In this document: piece by piece, positions 1-5,828 of the stretch
Layout: each line of letters opens with the position of its first letter
How positions within the stretch are numbered: position 1 is the first letter of the stretch
NCBI GenBank assembly: GCA_016763815.1
Contig: JAESTB010000382.1
Location: forward strand, 1-5,828
DNA length: 5,828 nt
DNA from: Arenicella sp.
Lineage (GTDB): Bacteria; Pseudomonadota; Gammaproteobacteria; Arenicellales; Arenicellaceae
Direction of reading: 5' to 3'
Translations under genes and position numbers: made by a program
Notes under the pieces: model-generated
Database searches by the model: none
Seen by the model: the letters and a program-made list of their open reading frames with translations, nothing else
Told to the model about the DNA's origin: nothing

Positions 1-243
1 GTCATCAATCACTTCTCCTTGTTTGAGACGCAACACTAGGGTCGAATCGGCAATATTAACTAACTCAAAGCGATCAGATATATCTAGGTCATCACTGTCA
101 CTATAGTCTTTGAATTGCTTGATAATACTAAAGCCAGTGCCAGAAACAGCTTCGTTAAAGCTTAGGGTTAGTGGCTTGCTATTATCGAAGTAAGTTATCG
201 CTTCTTTGTGGGCAATTTTAGCGATTTTCGGACGTGTATCATC
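1..243 (-). other. Domain: Big_5/SbsA-type Ig-like domain 4, cut by left edge (residues 1854-1934)
   Basis: It opens DTRPKIAKIAHKEAITYFDN followed by KPLTLSFNEAVSG, the standard Big_5 start with 'L-x-L-x-F-x-E-x-V'. An acidic stretch DYSDSDDLDISD (about 73-108) lies where the family has a variable loop. The closing strand and 'D-x-x-G-N' turn would fall left of position 1. Here the Big_5 domain follows a TIG-like domain directly, with no propeller block between, unlike the three earlier rounds. Confidence 0.75.
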
Positions 244-3200
244 TATAGCATCTAATAAGTGACTGCCTAGCAATTCGATTTGTTCAGAGGTTTGCTCACG
301 AACAATCACTAATTGATATTGCTTGCCTGGAATCACCTTCGGTGAATTGTTAATGATAATGCGGCCGTTGTCGAAACGATATGCCAGCTGGTTTTGAGTG
401 GATATAGAAACACCAGAGTCGAACAAAATCAAATGGACACGAAGGTCGCCATTTAAGCCTAAGCCAGCAATTGTAATTTTGTTGCCACCGCTATCACTAA
501 GTAAGTGATCGCCCATCGCGTTATTAGTAGCAATAGCACTTACATCGATCGCTTGGGAAATAAGTACAGCGGCAGGCAAGGTTGCAACATTACTCAACGA
601 ACCTTGGTCGAGCTGTAAGGTTTTGTAACCTGGCGTGGATAAAGAAGCTTCGAATTGCAATAAGGTTCCCATTGTATTGGTATCGAAATCACCATCTAAC
701 GTTGATATTTCACCCAAACTAACATCGCTAATTGCCTGCAATTGCTGACCTATAACTTGGTAGTCGACCAATCTATCAGTGATGCTATTGCTTGGCGATA
801 TGGCACTCAAAGAAGGGTTAGAACTTTCAAATAATGCAGTCGTTTTTAGATGCCATGGCAGATCGATTTCCACCTCGGCGCCAATAATACTTTGCTCAGG
901 ATTAACCGCTAAACTAATTTCGTAACTTTCTCCTAACTCGTAGTTAGCACCCAGTACTTCGAATAGAAGTTGATCGCCTAAGGAGCGATTAAATCCAGGT
1001 AAGGCTTGACTCTGACTGTCAGGGATAACGTCGATGACCGCTTTGCGCCAGTTATTGTCGGCACCAGTGATCGACAATGAGATTATTTCTGCTTGGGAAT
1101 TAATTTCGTTTGGTTTGACTTGCCACACATTATTAAACGGTAGAACTACATTTAAGTAGTTTGAATTTTCTATCCATTCATATAGATTCGCGCTGAATGC
1201 CCTTTGGATAATCACGTCATTATTGGTCGTTGTTATGTCTACAAGGCTTGCAAGCTCTAATTCTTGACCCACTTTGTTCATATCATAAAAGCGCACAATG
1301 CTGTCGCTTGTATTAAGTCTTAATGCAAGCAATTCGCCATTAAAATCAGCGCTTTGGTGATTAATAAATGCCTTACCAATCAACGGCTCAGTACTAGCGT
1401 ATTTAAGAGTAAAGGTATCTAAAATTTCAATTTCAGCGTTAGATCGGATTGCCAAACGTTGTGCGTCTACCACTAATTCAGTTGCGGCGGTAACGGTATG
1501 GGTATAACTATGCGAGACCGAATTGAGGCCCGGTATGGCATAAAAATCTACCCGTGTATCAAATAGGATATAGGCACCGTCTTGGTCGTAAGCAATATCG
1601 AGCACAGGCTCAGAAAAGCTATGTACTTCAATATTGTCGCCCAACACATAAGTGCTATAAAGCTTCTCGGCGCCTGAACCAAGCAACACATTGCCTGACA
1701 GAGTGATCGCATCGATTGGCTCACTCGCCGGATTATTAAAACTATTGACTAGTTCGGGCGCATAGATATTAGTGATATCGAATACGTGTATCTGACGCGT
1801 CACGTTTTCAGTCAGGAAAACCATATATTGATCATTGACAGCAATATCAATAACGTTGCCTCTAACCAAGCCGCTAGATAATGTTTGTGGAAGCTCAACT
1901 TCGGCTGTGGTAGTCAATCGCCAAGCGTCTTGACCAGCCACGCTGTTGTTATCAATAAGCACCAATAATGAATTGTGCCTATGCAGCGCCTTAACCGCAG
2001 AGCGCTGTAAGGACGCCACAAGTTCGATCTTCAACTGACCATTGATAGCCCTATCGTTTGGATCATCACTATTGCTAATACTAATAGTAATATCACCCAA
2101 CATATTACCCGGTAGGGTAAAGCTAATAAGGTTTGGCCCAATCAAAACTACGTTCTCAGCCAACACGCCATTGATATAGATTCTAGTTAATTCGCTAAAG
2201 CCAACTCCGCTAATAGCAACCGTGTTATGACCACCAAATTTAAAACTATTTGATTGTGGATCGAAAACGTCTTCGAGCGGATCATACGAGCCGATATCAG
2301 TAATTTGCGCATCAGCTATATACGTAAATGCCGCCCTTTTACTGGCTTTAAGATTGCCATTATGAACTTCAATACCCATCACTAGATTATCCGCTGGTGA
2401 ATTTTCCAGAGCGGGTAAGCGGAAGCTAAGTTTGTTTTCAGTAACGCTGGTGTACTCAGTAGGACTGACCACGACACCACCCAATTGAATGGTGCTATCG
2501 AATGAAAGGTTCTCACCCACGATAGTCATAATCTCACCACCACGCCAACTCGCAAATGCGGGTCTAATTTGTTCGATGGTGGGCGCGGTATTATCTTCGG
2601 TAATAAAACGGAAGCTGTGCCTATGTGCTAGCCCTACCCCAGTATTGTCTTGAATAGCAGCGGATAAGGTAACTCGATATCGAGTGTCATCTAGCCATGG
2701 CAGGCTGGGCCTAAATATTAGCCGTGAACCATAGGAGTTTGTTTTTAATGAAACGTAGCCCTCAACTTTAGCACCATTTAAAGTCACTACTAATAATTGG
2801 TCGCCGTTGTCACGAACCTGTGCAAAGTTAAGGTGACGATTAAATTGTAATTCAATCTCGTCATCAACAGAGATCACTTGCTCTGGTTGCGGAATTTGCT
2901 CAATTATAGTGAGCATATCGTTGACAACGGTATTTAAACGCCCTCCCAAGTGAGTAGCCGATTGAGGTGACTCTAGGGGATTTTCAGTAGCTTCACCGTC
3001 CTGATATGGAAAGGCACTGCCAACGTAAATCGCCTGCGGATGAAATGCGAAGGTTTGAGCATCTCCAAGCACTGAGAAATAATTTAACAGGTCAACGTTA
3101 ATGTTGTATTGCCCCTCAAGCCAAGCTGACACATCGAATAACTGTAGATCACCTTGACCGCTGGCCACATACAGAGTCTGTCCTTTCAACTCCAATTGAC

Positions 3201-5802
3201 CCGCGTAAATATCACCATTGCGTACCAAATACGCTAGATTTAACGACGCTACCGCCGTAGCCGAATTGTCGTCAAGTACAAACAGTTCTACGCTACCGAG
3301 GCTGCCAGTGGCAATAAACAATAAGTTACCACTGTTTAAAATGTCTCGTGGTTTAAATCGACTGCCATTTAGTGCGGTGGCGGGAATGTCGCGAACCACC
3401 TCATAATTACCTGACATTAACTCAATTTCTACGATGCGCCGTGAGTTAGGCATAGTGGCCCAAAGCCGATCACCGTTTAATGATAATTTATCAGTGGTGC
3501 CTCTTAATTCCGTGCTTGATATAGTCCGTAATTTACGGATTTGGCGTTGTTGCGTTAATTGATATATATGCACGCCTCTACTATCCGACAAATATAGCAA
3601 GTCATTATCAACCACTATGTCTCTTGCTGAACCTTCAAGCTGAATAGTATTGAGTAACACGGGGGCGGCAGGAAGTGTGGTGTCGAAGTGATAGAGAGAA
3701 CTTGCGCCTATTGCATACAAATTGACACCATTGCCAACCAATGCAACGAATCCTTTTGGTGAAAGCCCACCAGTTACATCGATATGGTAGCTCAATAGCT
3801 CAGTCGAAAATTCCTTTTCAATGATTTGTGGGCGAACTGGATCCGAAACGTCAGCGACTATTAATCGGGCCACATTGGAACTTAGCGTTTTCTCGACTCT
3901 TCCTGATTCCCGGCCGATTACCTTATAACGTCCACCAGTTACGGCGTAGACAATTTGATCGCCTAAATGAATCGATGAAATCGGACTTGGTTTATCCGCC
4001 TCAAGATCAACATAGCCGCTAGGGTTTGCTGAGTAGAAGTAGTCTATTGGTGAAATTGCATTTTCATTTATAAATTGCGTATTTTCGGCCGTAACGTGTG
4101 CAAAACCAAAACTACCTGACGGTGCCGTGACTCGAATATGACCACTATTGACTACCTCCATTCCTCCGGCCGTGACTTGTGCAAACTTCACCACTGTGGA
4201 GTGACTGAAACCACTGCCATAGAGACTGACACTATTACCACCCTGTGGGGGCCCACGAGTAGGACTAATGTCCGCAATCTTGACTGTTGGCAATATAACA
4301 ACGGCACCGTGCTTAATCACCTTCAATTCACCGCGTTGTACGGTAATGGGTAAAGTGAGTACGTCATTTGGCAAGAAAAGATTGGGAACTGTAAACTCAA
4401 TTTCATCGTCTTGAACGGAGTTTATAGCATCACTTGATATTTCAGTCTCACCGATCCAGATCTTAATGTCGCCGGCTATAGCCCCAAAATCACGACCACT
4501 CAAAATGGCTAACTCAAGTCCATCTGCGTGGAAAAAGTGTTGGCTAGCCTGTCCATCAACAAGCCTACTTATTTGATCGATGCTTGGTCGATTTCCGTTG
4601 CTCAGTGAGTAATTGACCGTTACCGCTTGCAGCAGATTGGTGCCGTTCAATGCTCTTATTTCAGTGCCAACATTAAGCGTTAGGTCGCCATAATAATTAT
4701 TCTGCTCAGTAAAGCGTATTTCTATGAGCGCTCCAACCAAGGTATTTGTCGCTTCAATCTGAAAATGGCTGCTTGGAATTATTGCCCCATCAGCATCTTT
4801 TAATACGATCGCACTTGAGACGATGGTTTCATCAGTATTAATTAGGTCATTAAATCGTATACGAATAGATTCATTTTTCGAAATTGTTGAACCTGATGTT
4901 GGTCTAATCTCAGAGATCACCAACGCTGGGCTCGGAGTGTCAATTACACCGCCTTGCGTTGCTACGAAACTACCACCAACATTTGCAAATAACTCAGCGC
5001 CTGGGATTTGGATGGCTGTCCAGTAAATTGTTTCATAGCTACCTTGCTGATTATCCTGAAGAACCAGCATTTCATTATCAGTAGTAATAGCGACCTGGCC
5101 AAACTGTACGTGCATTGACGCATTGGTGATACTTGAGGCAACACCTCGGTCAACCTTCTGCACTCGATGAGTCTGACTAGGCAAGTCATCAAATATAGCG
5201 AGATAAAGATCTGTTTCGCGTTTTAGTAACACATAAAGTTCACTACCCAGCCACTGAATATCAACCGGTTGCCCTAATAAATCGCCGTCATTAAAAACAA
5301 TAGTATTGAAACCCTGCGGAGGACTCAGAAAATCATCGCTTAAATCGTAAAACCGCACAAAACCAGAACCAAGATGATCCGCAACTGATAATGCTAAGGT
5401 TTGTAGTTGTGAATTAAAATCGACATCAGTAGCACTATGACCTGGCACCGGATAATTTTTAATCATTAGGGGATTAGCTAGATTAGTAATATTAACCACC
5501 GCCAAGCCATCAGCACCATTTGCTAAATAAGCGACATTGTCTATCGGGGCGATACCGGTCACGCCTTTATCGGTACGCATCTGTGCAACCCGAATCGGAT
5601 TTTCCCAGATACCAATATCGTAAATCTCCATGCCTGATCGCATCAAGAAACGGTTCTCATCACTTGGGTCAGCTCCGAGTTTCACGCCAGCAAATAATAT
5701 GTTATCGCGAACCACCGCGGCCCCCAACTGTTGAGGTGGATAATTAGGGAGCTCTATCCCCAATCCGTTCTTCAAGGAATACGAAATATTGCCTACGTGA
5801 AC
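1..5802 (-). CDS. Giant multidomain LVIVD / Ig-like / IPT-TIG repeat protein, partial at both ends
   Basis: This frame has codons ending at 1-3 and was checked line by line: it holds 1934 sense codons with no stop between 5802 and the left edge. Residue numbers here count from 5802. The product alternates beta-propeller-like LVIVD blocks (residues 1-289, 596-964, 1264-1526) with Big_5/SbsA-type Ig-like domains (290-401, 965-1070, 1527-1659, 1854-1934) and IPT/TIG-type pairs (402-595, 1071-1263, 1660-1853). No cysteine codon occurs, and Asn, Asp, Ser, Thr and small hydrophobic residues dominate, as in large exported proteins of Gram-negatives. No membrane segment or catalytic motif is visible; the signal peptide and any C-terminal anchor would lie outside the window. 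A role in adhesion, ligand binding or surface scaffolding is inferred from domain types only. The first in-frame ATG after the TAA is at 5641-5643, inside a repeat and without a convincing ribosome binding site, so I do not believe it is the native start. The gene may have to be annotated as a pseudogene extending past 5828. Coding is very secure; function is uncertain. Confidence 0.93.
244..573 (-). other. Domain: IPT/TIG-like domain 6, divergent (residues 1744-1853)
   Basis: The core SDSGGNKITIAGLGLNGDLR keeps the 'G-G-x-x-I-x-I-x-G-x-G-L' signature. It is followed by VHLILFDSGV and a closing half GRIIINNSPKVIPGKQYQLV that fits 'I-x-I-x-x-x-P-x-x-x-x-G-x-x-x-x-x-V'. About 20 residues precede the core without a clear match, so the N-terminal boundary with the previous domain is approximate. 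Confidence 0.62.
574..825 (-). other. Domain: IPT/TIG-like domain 5, divergent (residues 1660-1743)
   Basis: It starts LSAISPSNSITDRLVDYQVI and continues GQQLQAISDVSLGEI. This keeps the TIG order of an I-x-P opening, a V-x-Y-x-V-x-G-x-x-L strand and a V-x-x-G strand, but the GG pair is absent. The second half (LLQFEASLSTPGYKTLQL) resembles the usual 'I-x-F-x-x-P-x(3)-G-x-x-x-V-x-V'. It is weaker than the TIG domains of rounds 1 and 2. Confidence 0.55.
826..1224 (-). other. Domain: Big_5-like Ig domain 3, divergent (residues 1527-1659)
   Basis: The call rests partly on position, between a propeller block and a TIG-like pair. YLNVVLPFNNVWQVKPNEIN resembles the Big_5 first strand and acidic loop. 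LGESYEISLAVNPEQSIIGA followed by a HLKTTAL strand resembles the closing 'Y-x-I-x-L-x(4)-x-x-I-x-G' and 'F-x-T'. The domain is about 130 residues, larger than the other copies (about 105-112). A different Ig-like family is possible. Confidence 0.5.
1225..2013 (-). other. Domain: LVIVD-type beta-propeller block 3, shorter (residues 1264-1526)
   Basis: The block is about 263 residues, shorter than block 2. A clear unit reads QIHVFDITNIYAPELVNSF (about 1738-1794). Weaker blades include AYILFDTRVDFYAI (about 1535-1580), LAIRSNAEIEILDTF (about 1410-1455) and IVRFYDMNKVGQELELASL (about 1243-1300). The hydrophobic strand pattern recurs throughout, but few units keep the full 'D-I-S-x-P-x-x-P' turn, so blade boundaries are uncertain. 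Confidence 0.72.
2014..2313 (-). other. Domain: IPT/TIG domain 4 (residues 1164-1263)
   Basis: An opening ITDIGSYDP is followed by FKFGGHNTVAISGVGFSELT and RIYINGVLAENV, matching 'G-G-x-x-V-x-I-x-G-x-G-F-x-x-x-T-x-I-x-x-G'. LISFTLPGNMLGDITISISN follows as the closing half. An acidic loop of about a dozen residues (DPLEDVFDPQSN) extends the first turn, and another acidic stretch (SDDPNDRA) lies near the end. Both are longer than in the neighbouring TIG domains. Confidence 0.82.
2314..2592 (-). other. Domain: IPT/TIG domain 3 (residues 1071-1163)
   Basis: It reads PTIEQIRPAFASWRGGEIMT followed by IVGENLSFDSTIQLGG, a canonical TIG start ('I-x-P-x(4)-G-G-x-x-x-x-I-x-G-x-x-L') with 'V-x-x-G-G'. 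It then has KLSFRLPAL and closing strands ending FTYIAD, the usual TIG terminus. It starts immediately after the final strand of Big_5 domain 2. Confidence 0.85.
2593..2910 (-). other. Domain: Big_5/SbsA-type Ig-like domain 2 (residues 965-1070)
   Basis: It opens IPQPEQVISVDDEIELQFNR and ends RYRVTLSAAIQDNTGVGLAH followed by FRFITED. This matches both conserved parts of the family: the 'I-x-L-x-F' first strand, and the closing 'Y-x-V-x-L-x(3)-I-x-D-x-x-G-x-x-L' with a final 'F-x-F-x-T'. It is the best Big_5 example in the window and sits between propeller block 2 and the next TIG pair, as in round 1. Confidence 0.82.
2911..4017 (-). other. Domain: LVIVD-type beta-propeller block 2 (residues 596-964)
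   Basis: This is the longest propeller block, about 369 residues. A near-consensus unit VARLIVADVSDPVRPQIIEK lies at about 3815-3874. Further blades include ARDIVVDNDLLYLSDSRGVH followed by IYQL (about 3560-3625), LFIATGSLGSVELFVLDD (about 3265-3320) and TLYVASGQGDLQLFDVS (about 3130-3180). The strand-turn-strand spacing fits a propeller with weakly conserved blades. The last part, rich in polar residues (DGEATENPLESPQSATHLGG, about 2944-3006), may be an insertion or linker. Confidence 0.8.
4018..4287 (-). other. Domain: IPT/TIG domain 2, canonical (residues 506-595)
   Basis: It reads IADISPTRGPPQGGNSVSLY and then GSGF, the textbook TIG opening 'I-x-P-x-x-G-P-x-x-G-G-x-x-V-x-I-x-G-x-G-F'. 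It continues with VVKFA and then HIRVTAPSGSFGFAHVTAEN, the 'I-x-V-x-A-P' strand and closing strands. This is one of the clearest TIG domains in the window. These Ig-like folds act as spacers or binding modules in bacterial surface proteins. Confidence 0.87.
4288..4599 (-). other. Domain: IPT/TIG-like domain 1, divergent (residues 402-505)
   Basis: It begins NRPSIDQISR and continues through LAILSGRDFGAIAGDIKIWI, which matches the TIG core 'V-x-I-x-G-x-x-F-x(3)-x-x-x-V-x-I/F-G'. It then reads IEFTVPNLFLPNDVLTLPIT, a good match to the TIG 'I-x-F-x-V-P' strand. The usual GGxxV opening is missing, so the call rests on the second half and on its place beside a clear TIG domain. Confidence 0.6.
4600..4935 (-). 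other. Domain: Big_5/SbsA-type Ig-like domain 1 (residues 290-401)
   Basis: It opens with ISEIRPTSGSTISKNESIRI and continues RFNDLINTDE. This is the usual Big_5 start: 'P-x-x-G-x-x-I/V-x(3)-x-I-x-I-x-F' followed by a short acidic loop. It closes with strands around the GDLTLNVGTEI and NYSL segments, where the family usually has 'L-x-V-x(3)-I-x-D-x-x-G-N'. The domain is probably a structural spacer between the propeller and the TIG pair. The family call is by motif only. Confidence 0.7.
4936..5802 (-). other. Domain: LVIVD-type beta-propeller block 1 (residues 1-289)
   Basis: Repeated units of the form 'strand, turn, GL-x-VV-D/N-I-x(3)-NP' are visible. The clearest is AYLANGADGLAVVNITNLAN (near 5475-5535), which closely follows the LVIVD consensus. 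Others are GMEIYDIGIWENPIRVAQM (about 5575-5634) and GFVRFYDLSDDF (about 5315-5360). The later part (about 4950-5250) has weaker units with DLYLAIF- and MLVLQD-type strands. LVIVD repeats are known to fold as propeller blades and are common in secreted bacterial proteins; the ligand is unknown. The block is cut by the TAA and the right edge, so at least one more blade is expected upstream. Confidence 0.8.
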
Positions 5803-5819
5803 TTATTCACCGGCAATAT
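5786..5819 (-). repeat. Imperfect inverted repeat (hairpin) with the TAA in its loop
   Basis: On the minus strand an outer arm ATATTGCC (5819-5812) pairs with GGCAATAT (5793-5786). An inner arm GTGAA (5810-5806) pairs with TTCAC (5801-5797). One unpaired base on one side and three on the other separate the two stems. The loop is TAAG (5805-5802), so the in-frame stop lies exactly in the loop. There are 13 base pairs in 34 bases and no T-tract, so it does not look like a terminator. It may have arisen by chance in coding sequence, or may have favoured mutation at this point. Confidence 0.7.
5803..5805 (-). other. In-frame TAA stop interrupting the giant gene
   Basis: The codon before it is GAA and the codon after is GTT. 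The preceding residues YLYIAGE and the following VHVGNIS together form one LVIVD-type strand-turn-strand. A comparable unit elsewhere in the protein reads LYLSDSRGVHIYQL (near 3560-3600) and passes through this point without a stop. A single change from CAA, GAA or AAA would create the TAA. It could be a real nonsense mutation or an assembly or sequencing error near a contig end. Programmed readthrough is less likely, as the context is not a known leaky one. No new start with a ribosome binding site follows it. Confidence 0.85.
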
Positions 5820-5828
5820 AGAGATAGA
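5806..5828 (-). pseudogene. N-terminal-side fragment of the same giant gene, upstream of the TAA
   Basis: Only seven complete codons are visible, reading YLYIAGE, in the same frame as the large downstream frame. The pattern of aromatic and aliphatic residues followed by a small-residue turn is that of the first strand of an LVIVD repeat (family consensus roughly YAYVADG). I infer that this is the same gene before the stop. The fragment is too short to prove this alone. Confidence 0.55.

Noticed and set aside
3525..3539. Perfect short inverted repeat TCCGTAA / TTACGGA, terminator-like at first sight
   Set aside because: The loop is one base, there is no T-tract on either strand, and it lies within the open frame (codons for QIRKLRT in propeller block 2). 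Best explained as chance in coding sequence.
5641..5643. First in-frame ATG after the TAA as the true start of the gene
   Set aside because: It falls in the middle of an LVIVD repeat, has no convincing ribosome binding site, and is followed by no signal peptide. Coding character extends upstream of it to the TAA and beyond.
3218..5747. Short open frames of 62-76 codons on the plus strand (3218-3406, 3828-4022, 4138-4353, 4823-5026, 5520-5747) and one in another minus frame (4962-5192)
   Set aside because: All lie inside the long minus-strand frame, have basic or low-complexity products without recognisable domains, and lack ribosome binding sites. They are shadows of the real gene.
1..5802. 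Teneurin/Rhs-type toxin or contact-dependent toxin
   Set aside because: No YD repeats, no RHS core motif, no toxin-like C-terminal domain and no immunity gene are visible. The repeats fit LVIVD, Big_5 and TIG families instead.
1..5828. CRISPR array, defence island, prophage or insertion sequence
   Set aside because: No regularly spaced direct repeats, transposase, integrase, tRNA or phage genes were seen. The whole window is accounted for by one repetitive coding frame.

Overview
The window is filled by a single minus-strand reading frame. Read leftward from position 5802, it has no stop for 1934 codons and runs off the left edge. It encodes part of a giant, cysteine-free, repetitive protein that looks exported or surface-associated. 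The true start lies beyond the right edge and the true stop beyond the left edge. I found no RNA gene, promoter, terminator, CRISPR array, insertion sequence or second gene, and no stretch of more than about 300 bases is unexplained.

The protein is modular. Three rounds of the same four-part order can be read: a beta-propeller-like block of LVIVD-type repeats, then an SbsA/Big_5-type Ig-like domain, then two IPT/TIG-type domains. Round 1 lies at about 5802-4018 (its N-terminal side is cut), round 2 at 4017-2014 and round 3 at 2013-244. A further Big_5-like domain starts at 243 and is cut by the left edge. Round 2 has the clearest domain signatures. In round 3 several domains are recognisable mainly by their place in the order.

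At the right edge the frame meets an in-frame TAA (5803-5805). The seven codons before it still read as an LVIVD strand, so the stop seems to interrupt the gene rather than delimit it. The TAA sits in the loop of a 34-base imperfect hairpin. Either the gene carries a nonsense mutation or there is a sequence error.

There is no taxonomic marker. The moderate-to-low GC content, the Asn/Asp/Ser/Thr-rich composition without cysteine, and the pairing of LVIVD propellers with TIG and Big_5 domains suggest a free-living, perhaps marine, Gram-negative such as a gammaproteobacterium. This is a tentative inference. The likely role is extracellular adhesion, binding or scaffolding; I see no catalytic motif and no evidence for a defence system.
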